A DNA stretch of 64,000 nt, taken from NCBI RefSeq assembly GCF_014650115.1, contig NZ_BMUI01000005.1, positions 62,001-126,000 on the forward strand, written 5' to 3'. The stretch comes from Streptomyces olivaceoviridis (GTDB lineage: Bacteria; Actinomycetota; Actinomycetes; Streptomycetales; Streptomycetaceae). The position numbers were made by a program, and so were the translations under genes. The first letter of the stretch is position 1, and every line of letters begins with the position of its first letter. The notes beneath the pieces are model-generated. The model worked only from the letters and a program-made list of their open reading frames with translations, made no database searches and was not told where the DNA came from. Positions 35,635 through 43,320 of the stretch are shown piece after piece.

Positions 35635-35739
35635 GTGCCCCCGGATTCCCGCCCGACAGCAGCCCAGCGACTCCTCGGAGACGCCGTACCCGAGCCGGTC
35701 CCACTGCCTGATGCAGCCTTGAGACCTGATCATGGCTGA
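35635..35739 (+). CDS. possible 34-residue leader ORF overlapping the XRE start
   Basis: A small open frame starts at GTG 35635 with a strong GAGAGGAG six bases upstream. It ends at TGA 35737-35739, eight bases into the XRE regulator gene. It begins MPPDSRPTAAQRLL and is rich in Pro, Leu and Ala, without a signal peptide or known domain. The real XRE ATG has no good ribosome site of its own, so this leader could couple its translation. It may equally be chance. Confidence 0.35.
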   Translation: MPPDSRPTAAQRLLGDAVPEPVPLPDAALRPDHG

Positions 35740-36628
35740 CGTCGACAAGAAGGACCTGGCCGCGGAGGTCCGCGAGTTCCTGAGCACCAGGCGGGCACGG
35801 ATCACCCCGGAGCAGGCCGGGCTGCCGGTCTACGGCGGAAACCGGCGCGTCCCGGGCCTGCGGCGCGAGGAGGTGGCGCTGCTCGCGGGCATGAGCGTGG
35901 ACTACTACGTCCGGTTCGAGCGCGGGAATCTCAGTGGCGCCTCGGACTCGGTGCTCGACGCCCTCGCTCACGCACTGCAACTGGACGAGGCCGAGCGCAC
36001 TCACCTCTATGACCTGGCCCGTACGTCGACTCCGACGGGCCGGCGTCCCACGGTGAGCGCGTCCCGTGTGCGGCCCACGATCCTGCGGATGCTCGACTCG
36101 ATGCCCGACGTGCCGGCGTACGTACGCAACGCGCGGTTCGACATCCTGGCCGCCAACACGCTGGGCCGGGCGTTGTACGCGCCGGTCTTCGACTCCCCGC
36201 TGTTCGCCCAGCGGGGGCCCGTCAACACCGCCCGCTTCCTGTTCCTGGACCCGGTCGGCCAGGACTTCTGGGCCGACTGGGACAAGGGCGCCGACGACTC
36301 CGTCGCCTTCCTGCGCTCCGAGTCGGGGCGAGCACCCCATGACAAGGCGCTCACCGACCTGATCGGAGAGCTCACGACCAGGAGCGAGGAGTTCGCACGC
36401 CGGTGGGCCCGACACGACGTGAAGATCCACCGCTCCGGCGTGAAGCGCCTTCACCACCCGCTCGTCGGCGATCTCGCGCTGCCCTACGAGGCGCTGGATC
36501 TGCCGGCCGATCCCGGCCTCCGCCTCAACTTCTACTCCCCCGAACCGGACTCACCAGAGCGGGAGGCCCTCGACCTTCTCGCCAGCTGGGCCGGCACCGG
36601 CACTGTCGTCCCCTCACGCCACGGCTGA
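35732..36628 (+). CDS. XRE-family regulator with MmyB-like C-terminal domain
   Basis: 298 residues. The N-terminal helix-turn-helix is GLRREEVALLAGMSVDYYVR followed by FERGNLSGASDSV. The C-terminal MmyB-type domain (about residues 105-270) has YVRNARFDILAANTLGRALY, WADWDKGADDSVAFLRSE, WARHDVKIHRSGVKRLHHP and the ALDLPADPGLRLNFYSPEPD tail. Such regulators commonly sit beside oxidoreductases. Neighbours are the divergent alcohol dehydrogenase and the downstream aldo/keto reductase remnant. The stop lies in the first unit of a 17-bp tandem repeat. Confidence 0.9.
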   Translation: MADVDKKDLAAEVREFLSTRRARITPEQAGLPVYGGNRRVPGLRREEVALLAGMSVDYYVRFERGNLSGASDSVLDALAHALQLDEAERTHLYDLARTSTPTGRRPTVSASRVRPTILRMLDSMPDVPAYVRNARFDILAANTLGRALYAPVFDSPLFAQRGPVNTARFLFLDPVGQDFWADWDKGADDSVAFLRSESGRAPHDKALTDLIGELTTRSEEFARRWARHDVKIHRSGVKRLHHPLVGDLALPYEALDLPADPGLRLNFYSPEPDSPEREALDLLASWAGTGTVVPSRHG

Positions 36629-36698
36629 GAACCGACCGCGGCACCGACCACGACTGAGAACCGACCACGGCTGAGAACCGACCACGGCTGAGAACCGA
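36619..36698 (+). repeat. 17-bp tandem repeat CCACGGCTGAGAACCGA, four copies
   Basis: Copies start at 36619, 36648 (one change), 36665 and 36682; a 12-base degenerate piece separates the first two. The first copy contains the XRE stop codon, and the array ends at the AAGGAG ribosome site of the next gene. The core CTGAGAACC resembles the CTGACAAGAACC unit at 22189-22256. Confidence 0.88.
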
Positions 36699-36712
36699 CA
36701 AGGAGAACCTTC

Positions 36713-37270
36713 ATGCGCTACCGGCCGCTCGGACGCACCGGCGTCCAGGTCAGCCCGCTCTGCCTGGGCGCGATGATGTTCGGCCCCTGGGGCAACGCGG
36801 ACGAAGCCGACTCGGTACGGATCATCCACCGTGCCCTCGACGCCGGCATCAACGTCATCGACACCGCGGACGTGTACTCCGGCGGGGTCTCGGAGGAGAT
36901 CGTCGGCGAGGCGCTCAAGGCGAGGACGGCCTCCGCGGCGCGCCCGCGGGCCCGCTTCGACATGAACAGCCCGGCCAACCAGCGCAAGCTCGACGCCGTC
37001 GAGCAGCTCGCGCTCCTCGCCGAGAGGGCCGGTCTCACCTTGATCGAGCTGGCCGTCGCCTTCGTGGTCAACCATCCCGGAGTCACCTCGGCGATCATCG
37101 GACCGCGCACCATGGAACAGCTCGAAGCGTTCCTGCCCGCTGCCGACGTCAGGCTCTCGGCCGACGTACTCGACCGCATCGACGAGATCGTGGCTCCCGG
37201 GGTGACCGTCAACCCCGCCGACAACAGCTACGGCGACTTCGAGCTCCGCGCCGACCAGCGGCGCCGCTGA
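36713..37270 (+). pseudogene. aldo/keto reductase with large in-frame internal deletion
   Basis: 185 residues where the family has about 325. The N-terminal part ([40 protein letters not shown]) and the C-terminal part ([36 protein letters not shown]) are normal. At about residue 70, [10 protein letters not shown] runs straight into [13 protein letters not shown], so roughly 140 central residues are missing. Catalytic Asp and Tyr of the tetrad remain (DTADVY), but the Lys and His strands are gone, so activity is very unlikely. The reading frame and ribosome site are intact, so a short protein may still be made. Confidence 0.8.
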
Positions 37271-37322
37271 GGCGAGCCGGAGGTACGCCACCGGAGGCGC
37301 GGCAGGTTTCCGGTCGGGCCGC

Positions 37323-37652
37323 TCAGCGGGCGAGGACGGTGCTGGCCAGGGCTACGTGGACGGCGGTGCCGCCGAGGATGCTCAGCAGCGCGTTGCGGCG
37401 CCACAGGTGCAGACCGACGGTGACGGCCAGGGCGGCCGCCGTGGCCAAGGAGCGTGTGTGGGTGAGGGGGAGGTCGCGCAGGCAGTAGACGACCAGGATC
37501 AGCATGACGCCGGCGGGCATCCGGGTGCTGAGGTACTGGACGGTCGTGCTGTCGCGCAGGGCCATGAGGGCGGCGAAGGGCAGGGCGCGCAATGCCCAGG
37601 TGACGGCGGCTGCGACGAGGACGGCGGCGATGACGTACTGGCTGTCAGGCAT
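37323..37652 (-). CDS. azlD: AzlD-type branched-chain amino acid exporter subunit
   Basis: 109 residues, all membrane: about four hydrophobic segments including VAAAVTWALRALPFAALMAL and MPAGVMLILVVYCLRDLPL, the usual AzlD pattern. It works with AzlC as a two-component exporter of branched-chain amino acids. Its start overlaps the end of azlC by eight bases, so the two are translationally coupled. Confidence 0.88.
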   Translation of the reverse strand: MPDSQYVIAAVLVAAAVTWALRALPFAALMALRDSTTVQYLSTRMPAGVMLILVVYCLRDLPLTHTRSLATAAALAVTVGLHLWRRNALLSILGGTAVHVALASTVLAR

Positions 37653-38370
37653 GGCTCGGTTCCCTGCGGGTGGTGAGGCGGCGGGTCAGGAGGCCGGCGG
37701 TGAAGAGGGCGAAGGCCGCCAGGAGCAACTGGTCCGGGCAGAGGAGCCGCGCGGCCAGGGCGCTGAGCAGGGCCAGTGCCGGGGTGGGCAGGTCGCCGCG
37801 CAGGTTCCGTACGGCGTCGAGGGCGAGGACGGCGAACAGGGCGGTCAGGGCGAAGTCCAGGCCGGTGACGCTGTCCGGGATGAGGGAGCCGAGGAGGGCG
37901 CCTGCGGTGGAGCCGCCGACCCAGTACAGGTGCAGGGAGAACTGGAGCCACAGGATGCGCGGACTGGGCCAGGAACGGGCCTGCTCGTCGGTGGTCAGGG
38001 CGTACGCCTCGTCGCACAGGGCGTAGGTGCTGTAGACCTTGCCGAGCCGGCCGTTCACGCGGTGCAGGGGGAAGGACAGCGCGTAGAAGACGTGCCGGAC
38101 GTTCACCAGGAACGCGGACAGCGCGATGGCCGCCAGCGGGGCAGCGGCGATGACCAGTCCGATGAGCAGAAATTCGAACGATCCGGCGAAGACGAGTGCC
38201 GCGGACAGTCCGGCCCACCACCACGGCAGGTCCGACTGCGTCACCAGCGCGCCGAAGGCGAGCCCTAGCGGGACGAACGCCAGGCCCACACCGAGGGAGT
38301 CCTTGAACGCCGCACGCGCGTTGGGCGGCGTCGCGGACTCGCGGTCGACAACGGTAGAACGTATTCGCAT
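37645..38370 (-). CDS. azlC: AzlC-type branched-chain amino acid exporter subunit
   Basis: 241 residues with about seven membrane segments. AFKDSLGVGLAFVPLGLAFG, FAGSFEFLLIGLV, FLVNVRHVFYALSFP and LCDEAYALTT are hallmarks of the family. With AzlD it should export branched-chain amino acids or analogues. It diverges from an Lrp-family gene only 63 bases away, the same arrangement as azlB-azlCD in Bacillus, so Lrp-type control is likely. Confidence 0.9.
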   Translation of the reverse strand: MRIRSTVVDRESATPPNARAAFKDSLGVGLAFVPLGLAFGALVTQSDLPWWWAGLSAALVFAGSFEFLLIGLVIAAAPLAAIALSAFLVNVRHVFYALSFPLHRVNGRLGKVYSTYALCDEAYALTTDEQARSWPSPRILWLQFSLHLYWVGGSTAGALLGSLIPDSVTGLDFALTALFAVLALDAVRNLRGDLPTPALALLSALAARLLCPDQLLLAAFALFTAGLLTRRLTTRREPSHA

Positions 38371-38433
38371 GCGTGCAATTTTAGAAAAGTCTCGACCTTA
38401 TATGGTTGCCGATTATGGCGATACATTGGCCGC

Positions 38434-38892
38434 GTGAGCAATGATCTGCACCTCGATGCCGTCGACCGCGACATTCTGTTTCATCTGCGCCAGGACGGGA
38501 GGCTGACCAACGTGGAGCTGGCCAAGCGGGTCGGTCTGACCCCGCCGCCCTGCCTGCGCCGGGTCAAACGGCTGGAAGAGGCCGGCGTCATCGCCGGGTA
38601 CCGGGCGGTCATCAACCCCGAGGCGCTGGGCCGCGGCCTGGAAGTCCTGGTCGACGTCGAGATCTACGCCCAGGACCGCAAGAGCTTCGAGGAGTTCGAG
38701 GGCACCGTTGCCTCCTATGAGGAGGTCATCGAGTTCCGTCGCCTGTACGGGCGCCCCGACTACTTCATCCGCGTCGCCGTCGCCGACCACGCCGCCTACG
38801 AAGCCTTCCTCACGGGCAGACTCAGCGGCCTGCCGGGTGTCCGGCGTATCGAATCCCATCTGACCATGAAGGACATCAAGACCAGCGACTAG
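38434..38892 (+). CDS. Lrp/AsnC-family regulator
   Basis: 152 residues. The N-terminal helix-turn-helix is LDAVDRDILFHLRQDGRLTN followed by VELAKRVGLTPPPCLRRVKR. The C-terminal RAM domain (GYRAVINPEALGRGLEVLVD, YGRPDYFIRVAVAD) would bind an amino acid. It faces azlCD across a short AT-rich gap (about 38371-38433), probably the shared promoter and binding region. By analogy it regulates branched-chain amino acid export. The start is GTG 38434 and no strong ribosome site precedes it. Confidence 0.9.
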   Translation: MSNDLHLDAVDRDILFHLRQDGRLTNVELAKRVGLTPPPCLRRVKRLEEAGVIAGYRAVINPEALGRGLEVLVDVEIYAQDRKSFEEFEGTVASYEEVIEFRRLYGRPDYFIRVAVADHAAYEAFLTGRLSGLPGVRRIESHLTMKDIKTSD

Positions 38893-39113
38893 AACAGCGC
38901 GCGCCCGTGTTCGGGGAGCTGGCAGCGGGCCACCCGAGCCGCCGTACCCGCGCCCGGTGGAGAGGGAGACGGTCACGGAACCGGCCGTGGCCGTGTTCGA
39001 AGGCGTGGACGTGCCCCGCTCGTCTCGGCCGCCCGCCCACGCGCTGATCCGGTTCCTGCTGGAAACGGTCATCGCGCGGGCGAGCGCCTGAGACGGTCCC
39101 GCACGGAGAGGTG

Positions 39114-40094
39114 TTACGGCACCAGGACGATCTTCCCGGTGGTGTGACCGGCCATGCTCTCGCGATGGGCGGCGGCTGCCTCACGCAGCGGGTAGCTGGA
39201 CGCGATCAGGATGCGCAGTCGTCCCGCTGCCGCGGCTTCCGTCAGCTGGAGGCGGGCGGCCTGCCTGATCTCGGTGCCGAGGTCGCCGCCGGGCCCGCTG
39301 CCGAGGAGTTTGATCCCGGCCTGGGCCCCGCGCTCGAACGCCGCGATGGTGGCGATACGGGAACGGTCGCTCACGAGTTCCAGGGAGACGTCCACCGCCT
39401 CGTCGGTGCCCACGAGGTCGGCCGCCGCGTGGATCCCCTCCGGCGCCGCCGCACGTACGCGGTCCGCCAGGCCGGGCCCGTACGCGACCGGGACCGCGCC
39501 CAGTTCCCTCAGCAATTCGTGCTTGGCGGGGCTCGCCGTCGCGACAACGGTGGCGCCGCGCGCCACGGCCAGCTGGACGACTACGAGGCCGACCCCTCCG
39601 GCGGCCCCGTGGACCAGCACCGTCTCACCCTTGCCGAGTCCGACCGCTTCGAGGACGTGCACGGCGGTCGCGCCGGCGGACATCAGCCCGCCGGCCTGCT
39701 CCCAGGACAGGCCGGCCGGCTTCGGCACCACGGACGTGGCCGGGACGACGAGTTCCGCGGCGTACGCGCCGGGCGCACGGTAGACGATCACCTCGTCGCC
39801 CACCTGGACGGGACCCGCGGGGCCGGTCGCATCGGCACCCACGGCGGTGACCACACCGGCCGCCTCGGTACCCAGCCGCAGCGGCAGCTTCGCCGGATCG
39901 GCTCCGAAGACACCCCCGTACACCTTGTAGTCGAAGGGATTGACACCGATGGCACGGACCGCGATGCGTACCTGACCGGGCCCGGGCTCCGGGACGGTCA
40001 CGTCGATCACCGACAGCACCTCGGGACCGCCGTAGGCGCTCGCCACTAATGCTTCGCTCATGCCCGTGGGCAACACGTCGCCGACGGCGATCAT
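39114..40094 (-). CDS. NADP-dependent oxidoreductase (MDR/quinone reductase family)
   Basis: About 326 residues from ATG 40094, with GAGGATGG upstream; ATG 40061 (MSEALVAS) would also give a normal family start. The MDR pattern is complete: AIGVNPFDYKVYGG, LRLGTEAAGVVTAVG, the Rossmann motif ETVLVHGAAGGVGLVVVQLA and the terminal MAGHTTGKIVLVP. There are no zinc cysteines. It diverges from the SDR gene, and an 18-bp palindrome lies between them, so both may be under the TetR regulator encoded at 40994. It would reduce a quinone or enone. Confidence 0.88.
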   Translation of the reverse strand: MIAVGDVLPTGMSEALVASAYGGPEVLSVIDVTVPEPGPGQVRIAVRAIGVNPFDYKVYGGVFGADPAKLPLRLGTEAAGVVTAVGADATGPAGPVQVGDEVIVYRAPGAYAAELVVPATSVVPKPAGLSWEQAGGLMSAGATAVHVLEAVGLGKGETVLVHGAAGGVGLVVVQLAVARGATVVATASPAKHELLRELGAVPVAYGPGLADRVRAAAPEGIHAAADLVGTDEAVDVSLELVSDRSRIATIAAFERGAQAGIKLLGSGPGGDLGTEIRQAARLQLTEAAAAGRLRILIASSYPLREAAAAHRESMAGHTTGKIVLVP

Positions 40095-40156
40095 TCCGCC
40101 ATCCTCGCGGTTTCTCATGTGCCGAAGCCCGCGGTGAGTTGGGATCGCGCCACTTT

Positions 40157-40174
40157 GAGCGGAGCGCTCCGCTC
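40157..40174. promoter_or_regulatory. 18-bp perfect palindrome GAGCGGAGCGCTCCGCTC
   Basis: A fully symmetrical TetR-type operator in the divergent gap between the MDR and SDR genes. The TetR gene at 40994 follows the SDR in the same direction and is the obvious candidate repressor. Confidence 0.78.
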
Positions 40175-40221
40175 CGATAGGGTCGATGCAGAACACATCG
40201 GATCCGTCGACCGGAGGACAC

Positions 40222-40977
40222 ATGACGACGAGCAAGCCGACCGCGCTGGTCACGGGCGGCAGCCGGGGCATCGGCGCGGCCACCTCGCGTGAGCTGGCGG
40301 CCCGTGGGTACCGCGTGGCCGTCAACTACTTCTCGAACCGCGAGGCCGCCGACCGGGTGGTCAAGCGGATCGAGGCCGACGGCGGCGAAGCCTTCGCCCT
40401 GCGGGCCGATGTGTACGACCCCCGTCAGGCGGCCGAACTGCTGGAGCGCTCCGCGGTCGACGGGCGCCTGGACGTCCTCGTCTGCAACGCCGGTGCCCGC
40501 TTCACCCCGACCCCGCTCCCCAGCCTGTCCTGGGACGACTTCCACGCGAAGGTGACGAACGAACTCGCGTCCGTCTACACCCTCACCCAGCAGGCGCTGG
40601 CCGTGATGGGCGCCCGGGGCGGGGGCCGGATCGTGTACGTCTCCAGCGCCGTGGCCGAGGGCCCGCCCACCGTCGGCATGGCCGCGCACGGCACCGCCAA
40701 GGCGGCCCTGAACACCTTCGCCCGCTTCGTCGCCTACGAGGCCGGCCCGCTCGGCATCAACGTCAACGTCGTGGCGCCCGGGTTCGTGCGCACCGAGGCC
40801 AGCGCCGGACAGCCGGTCGAGTTCCAGCAGCGCCTGGTCGCGCACACCCCGCTCGGGCGGGTCGCGGAACCGGAGGACGTGGCCCGGGCGATCGCGATGC
40901 TCGTCGGCGCGGAGGCCGGTTTCATCACCGGCTCGGTCGTCACCGTCGACGGCGGGCACGGCGTGGGGCGCCCCTGA
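40222..40977 (+). CDS. SDR-family oxidoreductase with altered active site
   Basis: 251 residues. It is a classical short-chain dehydrogenase fold: cofactor motif ALVTGGSRGIGAATSRELAA, VLVCNAGARF, IVYVSSAVAEG and the end motif GSVVTVDGGHGVG. The catalytic YxxxK is replaced by HxxxK (GMAAHGTAKAALNTFARFV), so the usual proton donor is missing. It may be an atypical SDR or a non-catalytic binder. ATG 40222 has GGAGGA upstream, preferred over 40186. It forms a unit with the TetR gene 16 bases downstream. Confidence 0.87.
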   Translation: MTTSKPTALVTGGSRGIGAATSRELAARGYRVAVNYFSNREAADRVVKRIEADGGEAFALRADVYDPRQAAELLERSAVDGRLDVLVCNAGARFTPTPLPSLSWDDFHAKVTNELASVYTLTQQALAVMGARGGGRIVYVSSAVAEGPPTVGMAAHGTAKAALNTFARFVAYEAGPLGINVNVVAPGFVRTEASAGQPVEFQQRLVAHTPLGRVAEPEDVARAIAMLVGAEAGFITGSVVTVDGGHGVGRP

Positions 40978-40993
40978 GGGAGAATGCCGCGTC

Positions 40994-41659
40994 ATGGGTG
41001 ACACGTACACAGGCAAACCGCGAGGCCGCCGGCGGGAGGCGGACCGCAATGACGCCCGCCTCTTCCAGGCCGCGCGCGAGGTCTTCGCCGAGCGCGGCTG
41101 GGACGCTCCCGTCTCCGAGATCGCCCGCCGGGCCGGCATCGGCATGGGCAGTCTCTACCGCCGCTACCCCAGCAAGGAACTGCTGGCCCAGCACATGCGG
41201 ATCGCGGGGATGGAACAACTCGTCAGGCAGGCGCGGACCGCACTCGTCGAGGAGCCCGACCCCTGGACCGCCCTCGTCCGCTTCTTCCGTGACGCGTTGG
41301 CCGACCAGGGGGCGGGCGGTCCGCTCCTCCCCCTCGTCGGTGGCCGGCTGCCGGCCACCGACGAGGTGCGGGCCGCCGCGGATCGGCTGCGCGCGGCGCT
41401 GGACGACCTGGTGGACGGCGCGCACAGGGAGGGCGTGCTGCGCACCGACTTCACCTCCGCCGACATCCCGTTGCTGCTCGAACACCTCACTCCTCGGATC
41501 CCCGTCACCAGCGAGCGCGCCACCGCGCTGCACCTGCGCTACCTCGACCTCGTCCTCACCGGGCTGCGCACCCCGGACACCGGCCGGCCCACGGCCCTGC
41601 ACGGCCCGGCAACGCGGTGGGCGGAACTCCGGGAGCTGTGGAACGCGCCTGAACGCTGA
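40994..41659 (+). CDS. TetR-family transcriptional regulator
   Basis: 221 residues. The N-terminal helix-turn-helix is AREVFAERGWDAPVSEIARR followed by AGIGMGSLYRRYPSKELLAQ, then a helical effector domain (DPWTALVRFFRDALADQG). It is co-directional with the SDR gene 16 bases upstream and likely represses the SDR and divergent MDR genes through the palindrome at 40157-40174. Confidence 0.9.
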   Translation: MGDTYTGKPRGRRREADRNDARLFQAAREVFAERGWDAPVSEIARRAGIGMGSLYRRYPSKELLAQHMRIAGMEQLVRQARTALVEEPDPWTALVRFFRDALADQGAGGPLLPLVGGRLPATDEVRAAADRLRAALDDLVDGAHREGVLRTDFTSADIPLLLEHLTPRIPVTSERATALHLRYLDLVLTGLRTPDTGRPTALHGPATRWAELRELWNAPER

Positions 41660-41702
41660 TCCCGGGCACGGTCCCCGGCCCTGGCGGTGCCCGGCCGGCT
41701 GA

Positions 41703-41960
41703 TCAGACGGAGCTGCCGCTGATGCCGTGGCCGGGGTCCGCCGCCCAGGACGCCAGCGGGCGCAGGCTGTCGTGGCAGGGGGTGCCGGGCTCGGCGGTCC
41801 GGACGATGATCTGAAGGTCGGGGTCGGCGGCCCAGGTGACGGCGTTCCGGTCGAGGGGCAGGTCGCCGCCGACCGGGTGGCGCAGATGCTGGGCCCCGGT
41901 GTCCCGGACCGCGACGTCGTGAGCGGCCCACCACTGGCGGAACCGCTCGTCACGGAGGGA
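41703..41960 (-). pseudogene. MmyB-type XRE regulator, C-terminal fragment
   Basis: On the minus strand, ASLRDERFRQWWAAHDVAVR, GAQHLRHPVGGDLPLD and VRTAEPGTPCHDSLRPLASW match the C-terminal end of MmyB-like XRE regulators, as in the intact gene at 35732. The helix-turn-helix half is missing. Upstream of about 41961 the sequence changes to an oxidoreductase fragment on the other strand, so the gene was cut by a deletion. Confidence 0.68.
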
Positions 41961-41961
41961 G

Positions 41962-42120
41962 GCCGGTGCGGTCGGCGGGTACACCGTCCAGCCGGCCAAG
42001 GCGGACGGGTACCGGGTCGTCGCCGACGCGGCACCGCGGGACGAGCGGGTGGTGAGGGACCTGGGCGCCGATGTCGTACTGCCCCGCGGAACCGAGTTCG
42101 GCCCGCCCAAGCGGGAGTGA
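41962..42120 (+). pseudogene. MDR oxidoreductase fragment (Rossmann segment)
   Basis: A 53-codon open stretch ending in TGA 42118-42120 reads AGAVGGYTVQPAKADGYRVV followed by ADAAPRDERVVRDLGADVVL. This is the nucleotide-binding segment of a medium-chain dehydrogenase. The N-terminal and most C-terminal parts are absent. It abuts the regulator fragment on the opposite strand at about 41961. Confidence 0.65.
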
Positions 42121-42213
42121 CGGGCCACCGGAGTGGCTGAGCGGACCGATGCCCTCGGTGTCGGCAGGGTCGGCACCGAGCCCACGGCTCGGAACGCACC
42201 CCGGGCGCCATTC

Positions 42214-42248
42214 GTCTACAGTTCGGTAGACGGTCTACTCCACTGTAG
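42214..42248. promoter_or_regulatory. operator-like inverted repeats upstream of dedA
   Basis: GTCTAC-N6-GTAGAC (42214-42231) is followed by a second GTCTAC (42233), and CTACAG (42216) is mirrored by CTGTAG (42243-42248). The pattern looks like a TetR-type operator, but no intact regulator gene is adjacent, so it may be left from a deleted pair. Confidence 0.5.
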
Positions 42249-42297
42249 TCGCTCGTTCCGGACGCTCGATGTCACCCGATCCGCGAGGAAGGCCCCC

Positions 42298-42966
42298 ATG
42301 ACCAGTCCGCCGCACCTGGCCGCGCAACTGGCCGTCAATGTGCTCGACGCCCATTCGCTCCTGGCCGCCTTCGGCGTGCTGGGCGTCGGCGTGGTGCTGT
42401 TCGCCGAGACGGGACTGCTGATCGGTTTCTTCCTTCCGGGTGACTCCCTGCTGTTCACAGCGGGTCTGCTGTGCACGGGTTCGGCGGACCAGAGCGTGAA
42501 ACTGTCCCTGGCGCCGTTGCTGGTCGCGGCGGCCGTCGGCGCGCTGGCCGGGGCGCAGTGCGGATACCTGATCGGCCGCAAGGCGGGCGGTGCGCTGATC
42601 GCCCGCAGCCGTTCCCGACGTCTCCGCGAGGGCGTGCGGCGCGCCGAGGAACTGCTGGAGCGGTACGGGCACGCCAAGGCGATCCTCCTGGCCCGGTTCG
42701 TCCCGGTGGTGCGGACGGTGTTGAACCCGATGGCCGGCGCCCTGGACGTGCCGGTGCGGACCTTCACGCTGTGGCAGGTGACCGGCGGTCTGGTGTGGAG
42801 CGTCGGCCTCACCCTCGCGGGGTACGCACTGGGGTCCTCGATACCGAACGTCGACCACTACCTGCTGCCGCTCGTCGCGTTGATCGTCATCGTCTCCTTG
42901 GTCCCCCTCCTCGCCGAGGTGCTGCGCACCCGCCGGCGTGCCGACACCAAGGGAGGAACCAGGTGA
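42298..42966 (+). CDS. DedA-family membrane protein
   Basis: 222 residues. FAETGLLIGFFLPGDSLLFT, LIGRKAGG, ILLARFVPVVRTVLNPMAGA and VWSVGLTLAGYALGSSIPN are the DedA/SNARE-associated pattern with several membrane segments. Family members act in envelope lipid (undecaprenyl-phosphate or phospholipid) translocation and membrane-potential maintenance. ATG 42298 has GAGGAAGG upstream. It stands alone, with decayed genes to its left. Confidence 0.9.
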   Translation: MTSPPHLAAQLAVNVLDAHSLLAAFGVLGVGVVLFAETGLLIGFFLPGDSLLFTAGLLCTGSADQSVKLSLAPLLVAAAVGALAGAQCGYLIGRKAGGALIARSRSRRLREGVRRAEELLERYGHAKAILLARFVPVVRTVLNPMAGALDVPVRTFTLWQVTGGLVWSVGLTLAGYALGSSIPNVDHYLLPLVALIVIVSLVPLLAEVLRTRRRADTKGGTR

Positions 42967-43320
42967 TCCTGGCCTTCGACGGGCCCTCCGTCGGCGGCCG
43001 GGTGACTGGTCCCTCCCCGGCAACCGCGCGGCCATAGCCGCCGCTGCCCCTTGCCTTTGCCCTTGCTGTCACGAGGGGCCGGTGGCGGGAGAGGAGCGGT
43101 GTCCCGTTTCCCGTCCACGACTCTTCGGCCGTACGGAAGCGCTCCCACCCGGAAGGGCACACGCCGGCGACCCCTGCCCCGCCCCGGCCGGCGGTGGGGA
43201 CCCGCCGGCCCGGACCGATGGCCCACAGCCGGACTCGGTCCCGGCCTCGCCGCTCCGGGCCGGTCGACAAGCAGCGGACAGTGACCCGTCGGCGCACGAG
43301 CCGACGACCGACCGTACCGC
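42967..43320. other. 354-base gap without a supported gene
   Basis: Low-information GC-rich sequence between the DedA stop and the frameshifted XRE gene stop. I see no domain, strong ribosome site or perfect terminator hairpin. Confidence 0.45.

Noticed and set aside
38893..39113. Possible regulator tail reading toward TGA 39089-39091
   Set aside because: The stretch is open, but the resemblance to a LysR-type C-terminus is too weak and short to call.
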